Of a DNA stretch of 64,000 bases, positions 11,731 through 23,039 are shown piece by piece. The stretch comes from Ligustrum vulgare. Taxonomy: Eukaryota; Streptophyta; Magnoliopsida; Lamiales; Oleaceae. How positions within the stretch are numbered: position 1 is the stretch's first letter; the number at the start of each line of letters is the position of its first letter. The stretch lies in assembly GCA_963555705.1 (NCBI GenBank), contig OY743187.1, forward strand, positions 17,250,133 through 17,314,132. The letters are read 5' to 3'. Below the pieces are notes generated by a model that made no database searches, was not told the origin of the DNA, and saw only the letters and a list, made by a program, of their open reading frames with translations. The translations under genes and the position numbers were made by a program.

Positions 11731-14349
11731 GAAGAAGTTTGAGGAGAATTAAAATCAGTGTAATGGATTTATAACCTCCAAAACTATATTGTTTACAGCC
11801 TAAGACAGACTAAAAGAAGATAACTGCATTCTTTATTTTACTCAGTCCATATCTCTGTATCTACTTCCATAAAAGGATGACTCCTTAAGATTTTTGATGC
11901 AAGAATTGCCATCGTGCTTTTGTTAACATCTGCTATTGCTACTTGGGAAGTTCTTGTGATTTCTTCGTCATGTCACTCTTTTCCAAGTGCTATTTTCTTT
12001 CAATATTATGAAGCATATTGAGGTTTTAATCGATCTAACAACCAATAGTGACATCACAGAGTTTGGATGAATTGGTTGAACCTAAACTAAATTCACTAAT
12101 TCCAATGAAAAAAAAAACGGGTTGCAACTAAATAAAGATTTTTTTTACAAGAACATACATAATATTGTGGTTGAAATTTTGAATAAATTTTCTTACTATT
12201 TGTGATCAATGGGCAGGAATTCGAACTCCAAATGTTCAATTGGATGAAGTATGTGAGGATGAAGATATCGTGGAGAATAATCAGCTAATTTCGGGTGATT
12301 GGGTAGGATTGAATAATGAAATGACGGCAGAGCCTATTGAGATTATTACTCCAGAAGTTGGGATGAAGTTCTCTACTTATGATGAAGCTTTTGAATTCTA
12401 CAGGTAGTATGCTATCAATGTGGGCTTCCCCGTGCGTAAAAGAAACTCCAAAAAGGACGTAGATGGGAACTTGACCAATGCCACATTCACTTGCAGCCGA
12501 GAAGGGAGAAAGGCAAGTAGAAGCAATATAATGAGACCTCACCTGACTATGCAAACGGGATGTAAGGCGAAGATGACCATCTGCTATGATGTTTCGGGCA
12601 CGTTTCATATTACAAGAGTTTCTCTTCAACATAATCATAAGACCAGTCCAAAAAAATCAAGGTTGTATCGCTGTAATCGCCAACTTAATGACCAGGTGAA
12701 ACGAAAACTTGAAGTAAACGACATAGCTGGAATTGCGATGCACAAGAGTTTCAATTCCGTTGTCGTTGATGCTGGAGGATATGAACAACTAGCATTCACC
12801 GAGAAGGATTGTAGGAATTATATAGATAAGGTTCGGCGATTACGACTTGGAGAAGGTGATGCCATTGCGATACAATCTTACTTTTTGAAAATGCAACAGA
12901 ATTTCCCTGGTTTCTTCTTCAGCTTAGATGTTTCGTTTGAAGAACGTGTTCTGGGCAGATTATAGGTGCAGACTGGCATACAAGGAATTTGGGGATGTTG
13001 TTACGTTCGACACAACTTATCTGACGAATAGGTATGATATGCCATTTGCTCCATTTGTTGGTGTTAACCATCATGGTCATTCTACATTGTTGGGCTGTGG
13101 TTTGATATCTAGTGAGGACACAGAGACCTTTGTTTGGCTGTTTAGGACTTGGCTCGAATGTATGCATAGGGTAGCCCCTGATGGTATCATTACCGACCAA
13201 GACACGGCTATGCAGAATGCAATTGAAATTGTGTTTCCTAATACGAAGCACAGGTGGTGTTTATGGCACATTTTGAAGAAATTGCCAGAGAAATTTGGTT
13301 GTCACCCTAACAAAAAGTCAGTAATGCATGCTGTACATGAAGTAGTATATGATTCCCAAATTCCAGAGGAATTCGAAAATGGATGGGGATCGATGCTTAA
13401 TAAGTATGGCTTGCATGAGCACGATTGGTTGTCCGGTTTTTACCAAGAGAGACGACGTTGGGTCCCATGCTATTTGAGAACTAGCTTTTGGGCTGGGATG
13501 TCAACAACGCAAAGAAGTGAGAGTATTAATGCTTTTTTCGACGGTTATGTCAATTCAAAAACATCTTTGAAGCAATTTGTTGAGCAGTATGAGCGGGCAT
13601 TGAGGAGCAAAGTTGAGAAAGAGTTTCACGCAGATTTCAAATCATATGGTCAAATGGTACCTTGCTCGACTGCCTTCAGTTTGGAAAAACAATTTCAATC
13701 TGTCTACACAATTGCAAAATTCAAAGAGTTCCAATCAGAGCTCATGGGGAAGGTCTACTGCGATCTGATGTCCATTGAGGAAGGATATGATGGTGTGCGG
13801 TACATCATTCGGGAGGATATCTTACTACAAGATTTAGAGAAGAGAAAGCACTTGACTGTCATTTTTGATAGAACCAACTGTCAAATTGTATGCAGTTGCC
13901 ACTTGTTCGAATTTAGAGGTATCATTTGTAGACACTCCCTCTCAGTATTAATTAGAGAAAATGTAAAAGTGCTTCCGGATGGTTACATACTCAGGAGATG
14001 GAGACGAGATGTCATCAGAGCATACACTCGGGTGAAGAGTAACTATGACGGTTCAGTTAGCACTCCAGCTCAGTTACGATATGACAAAGTCTGTAGAGCA
14101 TTCGAGAAAATGGCTAACTTGTTAGCGGATGATGAAGATCGCATCGAGGAGTTGCTTGAGTGGATAGAACTGCGTACAAATGCAATTAATATTGGACAAG
14201 ACAGTATTCGAATAGCCGCTGACAGCGGCAATGTGGCCAAGACATCGAAAGAGTCATTACTAGATCCGCTGTTGCGAAAGACAAAGGGCGCTCCTCGGAA
14301 GCTGCGGAAAAAAGGTCCACTTGAGACAAAACTAGGAGAACAAAGGTAA
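10895..14349 (+). pseudogene. FAR1/FHY3-related (FRS) protein gene, degraded
   Basis: FAR1-related sequences are domesticated MULE transposases that act as nuclear transcription factors. Exon 1 is probably only 13 nt (ATGTCGGAGCTAG, 10895-10907), spliced in phase 1 to 12217. Exon 2 encodes an acidic leader, then a FAR1 DNA-binding domain (about 12360-12660), a MULE transposase domain (FGDVVTFDTTYLTNRYDMPF, from about 12985) and a SWIM zinc finger (CSCHLFEFRGIICRH, about 13891-13935). Two lesions are visible. An in-frame TAG lies at 12405-12407, inside the FAR1 domain between FEFYR and YAINVGF. A frameshift lies near 12925-12945, where the frame moves by one base between FFFSLD and LKNVFWADYR. 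The MULE and SWIM half is still open over 470 codons, so decay is probably recent. Two further C-terminal exons may exist (14426-14502, 14588-14692), but their phase does not join cleanly. Confidence 0.85.
11078..11752 (+). pseudogene. Pentatricopeptide-repeat (PPR) protein fragment
   Basis: An open frame encodes tandem PLS-type PPR motifs. Examples are CHGYALKSGLNFHHYVMNAL, then VNGAMQVL, KTHSIMLKTGFEHDLFVGST, and NVVTWTAILAAYLQNECFEE. PPR proteins bind organellar RNA. This piece covers only about 190 codons of what is normally a 400-900 residue protein. It lacks a targeting peptide, an E or DYW tail and a credible start codon. Similarity ends abruptly at about 11691 (NEYTFANLV), and the last codons come from a copy of upstream filler DNA. 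It lies in intron 1 of the FAR1-related gene on the same strand. The frame has no stop, so it was inserted recently or its codons are still constrained. Confidence 0.75.
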
Positions 14350-14587
14350 AATATCATTACATTTTTATATGTTCCTAAACTTCAATATGTACACTTTCTA
14401 TTTTTCACCCATGGATGACTTCAGGGACATCCAAAATCAAACGCAGGGGAGACATCGACCCAGTTTCTTGATTCAAATGTTGCTTCTTTTGCTCACGTAG
14501 TGGTATGTCAACATATTTGTTTTCACTTATTTCTTTCAAATGTTTCATCAAAATAAATTGAATTCACATTTCAAACATGTACAAGGA

Positions 14588-14692
14588 GGAGCATCACAAC
14601 CATGGGGTGGAGAGGTCAACTGGATTGCACCTACCTTCGGGAGTGGAGCTGTTATGCCAGCGTATGGACCACAGTGTCATTTTGATGGATAA
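14588..14692 (+). other. Possible C-terminal exon of the FAR1-related gene
   Basis: After an AAG acceptor an open frame encodes GASQPWGGEVNWIAPTFGSG and continues to a TGA-less TAA at about 14690. The low-complexity Gly/Pro/Trp tail looks coding. It may be the terminal exon of the FAR1-related gene, with another exon at about 14426-14502. The joint from 14349 is out of phase in my reading, so the link is tentative. Confidence 0.3.
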
Positions 14693-15374
14693 TAGACTGG
14701 ATGCATTTCTATTTTGTAAAATTGATTCAGTTCTTTTCACCAAACTGTGATTGACATGTAGAATCCCTTTTGTGATCCATTTTGTTTGTTGAAGTTGGTT
14801 ATGTAATCTTCATACAGCTTTTCTTGAATTTTGATTGTGTAAGATATTAGGTGCAACTTTGTTCAATATGGTAGTATTGATGAAAGTAGGTGCTTCTTTT
14901 ATGAAATTACTATTCTTTTGTATCACGAAGTTGTGAAATAGTCAGGTTATACCAATATAGTATATACCAATTGAAACTAATATGTAAATGTTCTTAAGAA
15001 ATTTCACAGGTTTAGGCTTTATTTTGCAAGCTACAAAAAATAGTTAGCCGACAATTAGTCACATATATATCCCTTTTAACTTTCAAAAGGACTTGCAACT
15101 CTCAACCTGCCAAAATAATCCACTTAGGTTCCGATCGTGAAACTTTCAACTGTAAATAGATTTCGAAAATGGTTTCGGTCTAAAGGCTAGAGGAACAGCA
15201 TATTCATTACACTTTCTAAAACCAATACACATAAATAACACAACATTAGTAGCTACAATTATAAAAAAATCATCCATTAGTTACACTTTCTATTAAACAA
15301 ATTTTCCGAACATTGGTACAATTTCATTATCTCATTCTTCCACCTTCTCCTTGCCTTTATCAGTTCGGCTGCGT
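14693..15374. other. Intergenic stretch, no gene seen
   Basis: AT-rich DNA downstream of the FAR1-related gene, probably including its 3' untranslated region. No ORF or repeat was recognised. Confidence 0.45.
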
Positions 15375-15602
15375 TCACTCGGGGCAGCTTGACACTTCAT
15401 CCTCCCAAACAAAAAAACGACAAACTAGCCGAGAACAAGAGTAGAACAGCTTCCCCAAGTACTTTGATGAGGGTTTTTCAACTTCAAACAATCTCACTAA
15501 TCCTTCCCCACAAACCGGGCAAGTCGTCTTTGTTGGACAATCACCCAACCAATGTCCCGCTTGTCGGCAACCATGACAGATTCCATAGTTCTTCCCCTTC
15601 AT
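15375..15602 (-). CDS. Small CCHC zinc-knuckle plus GRF zinc-finger ORF
   Basis: A 75-residue ORF has two recognisable modules. The first is a CCHC zinc knuckle (CHGCRQAGHWLGDC, residues 9-22), a single-stranded nucleic-acid binding motif. The second is a GRF-type zinc finger with CPVCGEG, then FYSC and CRFFVWED (about residues 29-70). The GRF finger binds single-stranded DNA in proteins such as NEIL3, APE2 and topoisomerase 3-alpha. The pairing is common in small plant proteins of unknown role, often near transposons. The first codon is ATG at 15602. A TTAG just upstream could be an acceptor, so more 5' exons may exist. It lies between the FAR1-related pseudogene and a hAT relic and may be a captured or decayed fragment. 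Confidence 0.55.
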   Translation of the reverse strand: MKGKNYGICHGCRQAGHWLGDCPTKTTCPVCGEGLVRLFEVEKPSSKYLGKLFYSCSRLVCRFFVWEDEVSSCPE

Positions 15603-16476
15603 TTTTTGTTCCTAACGTGTCAAATGTGCCATATATGAAATAAGTTGCTCAAAATATTCTAACATTGGAGAGTATACTGAACATACTACATGAGCATACT
15701 GAACATGAAATCCAAATAAAACAAATGCAACATTGGAGAGTATCCTGAACATACTACATGAGCATCACAATAAACAATGAAACAAAAGTATAATCTGCTC
15801 CTAGCAAGATTGTACTATTATAAATTGAGTTGATTTTGTATGAATAAAACCATTCCTCCTAAATTTCAAGCAGTTACGAAATAAAAAATTATAAAAGATA
15901 AGCAAGCCATAACTGTTTCTAGTAAACGAAAAAGTTGGATGTTTTCATTCATCAATTATGTTTATATCTTTCGTCCAATTCCGCAGCTTGTAAAATGACT
16001 TGTTCAAACCAACAAAATGCAGATTTTAAACAGATAATTTAGAGCTGATTTTCCACAGAGAGAACCAGTGGTTATGAGCTGAAGACAACATTAACAGAAA
16101 AAGGAAATCAATATTGGAAAACAAGTGACTTTGGATAATAAAAATTTCAAGAGAAAAAGATTGTCCACCACTGCAACTTGAATCTACATGAAAGAAGGTC
16201 ATTCAGAAAACAAAATGAAATTCACCTTGCCTAAACAAGTAACAAATTGGCGTTCGCAAGCTAAATTTTAACAATAACCCCAGAGCCTCACATAACAAAT
16301 TCTTTTGAATATGCAACGTGTTTTATGTTAAAATTATAGGAACAAACTCTTTTTTGATATATGCACAGCATAAAAAAGCATATAGTAATAAATGCAGATG
16401 CCAAACTATTCAGACTGGGGTGGTGTTCCAGCATGTTGGGAATTAAGAATCCAAACAAAAGAGAGTTATCTTTAAC
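15603..16476. other. Gene-free AT-rich stretch with a 37-bp direct repeat
   Basis: The block AACATTGGAGAGTATACTGA and its continuation at 15661-15697 is repeated at 15729-15765 with one mismatch (offset 68 bp). Otherwise no gene or element was recognised. Confidence 0.6.
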
Positions 16477-16607
16477 ACTCAAAGAACTTGATATTACAGC
16501 ATGGAAATAAAGAATCATCAACAAAAACTCAAAGAATCTTAATATTACACCATGGAAAACAAAGAATCAGCATCATAAACTCAAAGAACTTGATATTACA
16601 GGAAGCT
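16477..16607. repeat. About 51-bp tandem repeat, 2.6 copies
   Basis: Units begin ACTCAAAGAA at 16477, 16527 and 16579. Each continues with a (C/T)TTGATATTACA-like block, CATGG and AAAGAATCA. The third copy is truncated at about 16607. It is a short minisatellite with a few substitutions between units. Confidence 0.75.
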
Positions 16608-16679
16608 AGGGTTTCGAAATTTCGAACAAACATTTCAAAATCAATTTTAACTTCTTCTTCGCTGAAATTTGTCATACTG

Positions 16680-17065
16680 TTTCAAAATCAGTGCACGTAC
16701 CGTAGTGTTCTTGCCAATTACCTTCTCAAGAACCGTTCTTACACTACGCAGTTCATCCATTTGTGAAATCCGGAATATGTCGGAGCTAGTTAGTTTTCGA
16801 TGAAGTTCACAGACAATGGGAAAGTAAATGAAATCATTTTACCTCAGTTAGCGAGGGAGAGATGGAGTGCAATGGATTACGGAAGTGCTGCAATTTTTAT
16901 GGCCACCGGAGTTCAGCCTGAATTTGGCGACGAGCCCTTCAGAGGACGCGGCGTGAAATTGGGGACGCCTGGCTTCAGAATTTCTAATTTTGCTTGGTCA
17001 ATCTGTCTATTTTCTTGTTTTCTCAATAGAGAGGGATATTATGGTAATTTGATAAATAGATTGTG
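16680..17065 (+). other. Short coding-like stretch sharing blocks with the FAR1-gene leader
   Basis: An open frame from 16800 to 17065 encodes MKFTDNGKVNEIILPQLARE and onward, with no recognised domain. Four short blocks here also occur in the leader of the FAR1-related gene: CAAAATCAGTGCA (16683 and about 10603), ATGTCGGAGCTAG (16777 and 10895), CCACCGGAGTT (16902 and about 10712) and GCTTCAGAATTT (about 16971 and 10874). The order differs, which suggests a rearranged, decayed duplicate. Not called as a gene. Confidence 0.3.
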
Positions 17066-17990
17066 AACCAGCTTGTGAACCAAATTGGGAACCCAGCATT
17101 GTTCTCAATCATTAATGTCCACTCAGATGTAATTGCACAACAATAAAGTTGCATGGCCCAATTAAGATTTCAAAAATAAAACTAACCTGCTCAAGAAGAC
17201 CTAGAAAGAAACTCTTAGTCTTCGTGAACCATCCAAGAAATTAATAAACAATTCTTTCACAAACATAAGGACGTTTGAAAATAGTAATTGTTCAACAAAT
17301 GTTATTTAATGATTTGAATACCAAATACGTGTGAATTGGAATAAGAATGTATTGGATGCAATAACTAGACACATTTTTTTAATGCAATAGGTGTATATAT
17401 ATTGAAAAAGTGTGAATATTTCTGTGGCTATTCAAGTGCACGATCAGGTGCATAATGAAAAGTCACGAACTTTGTGTAGGTTGCAATCTATATTGTCACA
17501 TCATGGTGTGATCTAATGGTTTAGATAAGCAGAGTCGGCCTTGTCATGAGGCATACGAAGCAGGTGTCTCATGCGCCATATTAAAGGGGGCAAATTTCTT
17601 TTTTTTTATTTATTGAAAAACACTAACAACCATTTTTTCAATTTCAAGTTTCAACCCATTTAAAATCCCTCCTCCATTCTTTCAACTTCAGCCCAACGCC
17701 CCCACCCACTTTCTCATTCCCTTCTTTCAAGATTTTATCAACCTCGACAGTTTGACTCCATCTCCATCCCTTACGCATTGCCCTCGTCTTATAGTCCACC
17801 GACCCACTGACTCCAAGTAGTACTGACCACCATCCACGCAAGTCGCAACTCAATCGCCAGTCCACCACAATGCTCTATGCACGACATCGAGCCTTTAACC
17901 CCACTGTAAGCAAAGCAATCAAGATTTCTTGAAAAATAAAATAAGGGTTCTTGGATTCATTAATTTCAGAAGCATTGCTCTATTTCTTTA
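17066..17990. other. Gene-free stretch upstream of the hAT relic
   Basis: AT-rich, with a C-rich patch at about 17640-17900 whose minus-strand ORF has no recognised domain. It is followed by a poly-T run at about 17993-18016. Confidence 0.4.
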
Positions 17991-18123
17991 GGTTTTTTTT
18001 TTTTTTTTTTTTTTTTGCTGTGTTTTCTAAAATGTGTTTGTCGAGGATGGAAAATTGTTCATTGTTTTCTGATATAGGATTGAAATTGAATTGGAAATTG
18101 TTTCTTTTTTCGAGGATGGAAGT

Positions 18124-18816
18124 TAATTTCAATACACATATTTGGGTAAAAAAAATTCAAAATGAATTGATACGTATGTTGGAAAATGAAGTGAGGAATT
18201 CAATTGTCAAGAAAGTAAAGAATGCAAAACTCTTTTCTATCATACTTGATTGTACACTAGATGCAAGTCATGAGGAGAAAATGTCTTTGGTCATACGATA
18301 TGTTGATGATTCAGGAAACACACCAAGGGTAGAAGAACATTGGCTTGCATTTCTGAAGGTAGATGATACAACTAGACTTGTACTCTTCACTCGGGTTAAA
18401 GATGCTTTGAAAAACCTTAAGCTAGACATTGATGATATTAGAGGGCAGGGATATGATAATGGATCTAGCATGAGTGGGAAGTATAAAGGTGTGCAAAGAA
18501 GATTGCTTGACGTGAATCCTAGAGTTTTTATACTCCACGAAGATGCTAAAACAAAGAGTGATGTTCAGACTTTAGCAACACACGACCTAGAGAATTTTGA
18601 ATTCTTGCTTGGCGTGATTATTTGGTCTAGATTGTTGCACGCAATCAATTGAGTAAGCAAATTTCTTTAAGCTGAAGACATGGACATTGATGATGCTATT
18701 CAACTATTAGAGGGGCTTATTGAATTTTTTAATGAATATAGAGAAACTGGGTTTGTTGATGCCATGGATGAAGCAAAATAAATGGTACGTGAAATGGGAA
18801 TTGAACCTGTATGTCA
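18124..18816 (+). pseudogene. hAT transposase (ZMYM1/TTF-type), N-terminal and central part
   Basis: Resembles the plant hAT transposases annotated as zinc finger MYM-type protein 1-like. Characteristic blocks are KIQNELIRMLENEVRNSIVK, KLFSIILDCTLDASHEEKMS, DDIRGQGYDNGSSMSGKYKG, and LATHDLENFEFLLGVIIWSR. Continuation in the same family order is visible to about 18816 (LLEGLIEFFNEYRETGF, then VREMGIEPV). In-frame stops are present at 18650-18652 and 18778-18780, plus a frame change near 18655 and an internal deletion between VQRRLLDVNPRVF and DAKTKSDVQTLATH. The rest of the protein resumes at about 21373, after roughly 2.5 kb of unrelated DNA. Confidence 0.75.
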
Positions 18817-18839
18817 ACGACCAGATTTTTCATTCATTT

Positions 18840-21360
18840 TCCAATTTTGATGTTAACATGTGGTGCACGGTAATTTGTGGAAATGCTTTTATCTTTTTTT
18901 CATAAGTCAGTGACGTAAACGGTGTCACTTAACTGAGATTTCAAAATTATTTTACTTTAAAATAAAATCCTTCATTTAAAAGTAATGATAAAATATTTAC
19001 TATAATATCTTGACTTTAAAATCTTTTAAATAAACATTAACAACAATAAAATGGTGAGTTTGACAGTTCAAACACAAGACTTTATTTAGTGAGTCCACAA
19101 CTCACAAGGCATCACCTAGTGGAGCACTATCCGTCTCGTCCTCTAAAGATCCGCATTAATCCCTTTTACATTCCTATTTCATACTTCATATATTTAATAT
19201 CACGTCCAGTAAATTCCTATACTCAATTCATATAATCAAGACAAGTCGAGGCTAGACATATATTCAAGTTCAATGTAAGATATTCAAGTATCCAAGTCAA
19301 GATATTCAAGACCAGTGTCAAGCATGTATTTTCAAGAAAACATGTCTTTTAATAGGGCCCATATTACAAATCAATTACTATCTCGAGCATGCACAAGCAG
19401 GAAATGTAATCCCGAGTTCAAGCGTGGAGTTTATTCCACGAGTTCTTTTACAAGCGTAATTTCTATACCACGGGTTTCAAATAGGGAGTCGAGATCCCTG
19501 AAATTCATTAACAAGCGTAACCACATCGTGATCTAATTACTGGACTCCTTGGCATGTATATCAAGACAAGTAGGATAGAGTGATTGTAATACTAAGAAAT
19601 TCTTTTCTATGCAATGCATAATAAAGACATGAAAATTCTTTTAACGCAATGCATAATGGACACATATCATGAAGTAGCATCACGTAATCAAGTACAAGTC
19701 TAGCCAAGCCAAGTTAAGTCAAGACAAGTTCAAATGTTCAGGAGTTACACATAGACAAATTAATCTTACATATTCAAGATCAAGATAATATTCAAGTGAC
19801 GTCAAATTCATATAATCATGTACTATATCTTTTAGAAATTAGATGACATATCTTCAATAAATCAAACGTCACATAAGCAAGAACAAAAAAACAATAATGG
19901 TTAATGTATCGATACATGATGAGCAGAATTTTTTTATGAATTCAACGTATTGATACTCAATATTTAATATTAGTTATTTACATCTAGAATTATTTATTAA
20001 TTTTTGAAGATCGGTTTAGTATTATGTCAATGTGAACCATAATAACTCAAGATATCCCAAGTAATAATATCATGACAAAATTAATGACAACATAATTATT
20101 ATATGAAATTATAACGAGATCACGTAACCAAGTAGACAAAGAAACATATGTCACTCACCTCGATTTAGAATGGTCGGAAAGAAGTTCTTTACTTTGTAAA
20201 GGTATTGATGCTATCACATGTATTGATACATGTTGTCTGTCTTGATTTTTACTGTACATGTATCGATATATACTGTAGAGATATCGATACATGTTGTAGA
20301 AAAGTATATGTATCTATACCATGTATCGATACTAGCAGAAATTTCAGTGTTTCTGGACTTATTTTCTGGGCTTTAACTATTCTTGATCGAACGGAATATC
20401 ATTTAGGATAATCAAGAACATGTTATTATATTAACATGTCTTGATTCCAACAAAAGATCAAACTCTTGTTCTAACCTTGAACTAGGATTTTTGGAAGGAT
20501 GAAACCGTTCTCTTCTTTCACAATTTCTGCTAAGTATTGGTTGTGTGATTTCCTTGCATCTTGAAGGCTATTTATAGGTAACATTGGCTACATGATATGG
20601 AAATCAATTCTTTCACATAGAGGATTTCTACTTTGCCGACTTCATGTGTTGGAATAAAGAACTTAGCCTTAAGTAGGAGGTGTAAGGCTATAGTTTGCTG
20701 GAGACATGCAAGTAGGAGGTATCACTTGAATATTGAGGGTGAGTAATAAGAGCTACAGGTCAATAGTAGCATTATAGGGTGCCACCTCCTAGCTGCTTCC
20801 TTTATTATTCCAGTTTTAAGGAGCAACATTTGAGCTCAGCTTCGAGGTACCAAACGACATCGAAATCTTGGATTATTAGTACCATTTAGATTCTAGAAGT
20901 ACTCACATAGTACTTTAACGTGCAATTTACAGCGTAAGAAATGGATAACCAAGGAGAAAATTATGGCCTTCCGAAGTAGGCCAATAAAAATAGTTTTCGG
21001 GTTAACCGTTTTTACCGTCTTAACTTTAAAAATTCGCCGAGGGCTATCCGTTGGTCAGAATGACAAACCGTTTTCATATTCTCGAAGTTCACTTCAAGAA
21101 ATTTCTCATACATATATGACATGTAATCAAATGATGGCGGGAGTGCTAGAAAAAGTCTCGAATAAAGGGATACTTAAATATATTTTTTATGTAACTTTTC
21201 TTTATTTAATATTTTCGTTTCTCTTTCGTTTAAACACGTTTTTCTTTCTTTACACTTCAAAATAATTAATATATTATAAAACACTTTTATTATGTCATAA
21301 TGGACAATAAAGAATGTCAAAGTTTTCGGATCGTTATACTGTAATTCGAGAAAACGCATC
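18840..21360. other. About 2.5-kb insert splitting the hAT transposase relic
   Basis: No transposase or polymerase domain is seen. The stretch contains many CAAG-rich words (AAGTCAAGACAAG, TATTCAAG) at 19220-19760 and a cluster of palindromic GTATCGATAC words at 20205-20335. Its order of sequence features is echoed at 34240-35110, so both are probably copies of one repeat family, perhaps LTR-retrotransposon sequence. I could not fix terminal repeats or a target duplication, so the boundaries are approximate. Confidence 0.5.
20205..20335. repeat. Cluster of palindromic GTATCGATAC words
   Basis: Exact or one-mismatch copies of CATGTATCGATACATG-like words occur about five times within 130 bp. 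Related words recur at 30511, 30747, 30836, 34546, 34580 and 35085. Confidence 0.7.
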
Positions 21361-21372
21361 ATTTGAAGAAAA

Positions 21373-21798
21373 AAGTAATTTGATGAAAATGAGAGAGAAG
21401 AGATGAGGAAATCACTTGAAGAATCTTTTAGAGTTGATTACTTCCTGCGTATAGTTGACCAAGCTCGGTCCTCACTTCAAACCAGATTTGAACAATTCAA
21501 ACAATACGAAAAGATCTTCGAATTTTTATTGAATTGGGAAAGGTTAAAGCGTGAGCCTTCTAGCAATTTCTTAAAGTCTTGTATGAAGCTTGAGAAGTAT
21601 CTGAAATTCAATGGACATTCAGACATCAATGGAGATGATTTGTGTTCGGGATTATTATGTTTAAAATGCTATTTACCAAGTGAAGCAACGAGAGCAGACA
21701 AAGTGCTGCAATATTTGAAGACGATGGATGGTTGTTTCCCAAATGCTTATTTTGCTTTCAAAATTTTGCTAACCATACCAATCATGGATAGAGTTTAA
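21373..21798 (+). pseudogene. hAT transposase, C-terminal part
   Basis: Carries the region that normally follows the centre of ZMYM1-type hAT transposases: FDENEREEMRKSLEESFRVD, then YFLRIVDQARSSLQTRFEQF, and FPNAYFAFKILLTIPI. It stops (MDRV, then a stop at about 21796) just before the conserved dimerisation motif with SAERSFSKLKL, so the hAT C-terminal domain is truncated. Together with 18124-18816 it reconstructs the order of one transposase gene interrupted by an insertion. Confidence 0.75.
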
Positions 21799-22435
21799 GT
21801 GAGTCTTGGTAAGTATGAATTGTTTTGTTAAGTCTCACTAATTTTGAATATTGAATACAGTGTATCGGATTTTATATAATAAATTAACTAATCATTATTA
21901 TCAAATTGATTATTGACAAATTATTATGGAGATCGGCACTTCATTTATTCATGTTGCTGCGTGATTTCGCCTTCATTCTTAGGTAAGCAATGACTTATCT
22001 TTACTCATTATATGGATAATTAAAAATGATTGTGACATTGTCGGCTTATAAGATTAAAGCCTTGTTGGATCATATGATTGTGACTTTGTCAATCTTACAT
22101 GTTTTTTACTTAATATATGTCAGTGATTAATATAGTTTTTTTTTTTTTTTTTTTCAACTACATTTGAAATAAATGAGTAATTTTATTAAAAATAAAATAA
22201 AATAATTCTATGCTAATTAGACCAAGGGAAAATTTAGCCCCCGCCCCCCAAATATAAGAAATTTTTTCTCATTTTAGCTAAAAGGGGCGCTTAATTTGTA
22301 ATTCGCCACATGTTTCACGACTCATAGAACCTGCACTACAAATAAGTTTGAATCATATATGAGTGTGTCCGTCCTTCTACTTGGATCATTATCATATCAT
22401 GAAAATCGAGATAATCTCAACTGTAGTTAGTATTA
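21799..22435. other. AT-rich stretch between hAT relic and Helitron A
   Basis: A poly-T tract lies at about 22137-22154 and a C-rich patch at about 22238-22248. No gene or element boundary other than the Helitron 3' end at 22436 was recognised. Confidence 0.45.
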
Positions 22436-22996
22436 CTAGTGAATCATCTCGTGCGATGCACGGGAAGAAACGTCTAAATAAAAATAATCTTATTCGAAAT
22501 TAAATGAATCTTTAAACAAAATGAATAACATTCACAAATAAGAGATAAGTTCATCATTTATTAGTTTCATGTATATTTTCAACCTTTTAGGGAGAAGTCA
22601 TAAATATGAAAATGATTGTGCCTGACTCTTATTGATAGTCATAGCATATGACACCATTAATGAAAATTGTTTTTTTTTTTTTTTTTTTTGAAATCTAATA
22701 AGTATCCTAAAATTCGAATGGCTCAACGATATCCTTGGAATAAAGAACTTGCATCCTGCATTACTGTCAGATAGAATTTGACCTTATAAAATATGATCGT
22801 CAAGTTTTGTAACGATTATTCACTATCTCCTCGAACCAAAAACTTGCCTTGCAAAATGAACAATTAAATGTAGAATCTCCAGTATTCATGTACTCTGAAT
22901 ATTCAAACAATAGATGAAAAAGTTGATAATAGAAACCTTGCATATAAAAGATAGAATTCAATATTTTGACCATTGACAATGAAAATCATGTATTAT

Positions 22997-23037
<41 letters not shown>
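22997..23037. repeat. (AAT)n microsatellite
   Basis: About 13 uninterrupted trinucleotide units inside Helitron A. The same site in copy B (near 52180) is short and interrupted. Confidence 0.9.

Positions 23038-23039
<2 letters not shown>

Noticed and set aside
17951..18123. Upstream extension of the hAT relic frame
   Set aside because: The Phe-rich start is translation of a poly-T tract. Similarity to hAT transposase begins only at about 18124-18150.
20963..21265. 100-residue plus-strand ORF before the hAT C-terminal part
   Set aside because: Ends in Phe-rich AT sequence and shows no domain. It belongs to the inserted repeat DNA.
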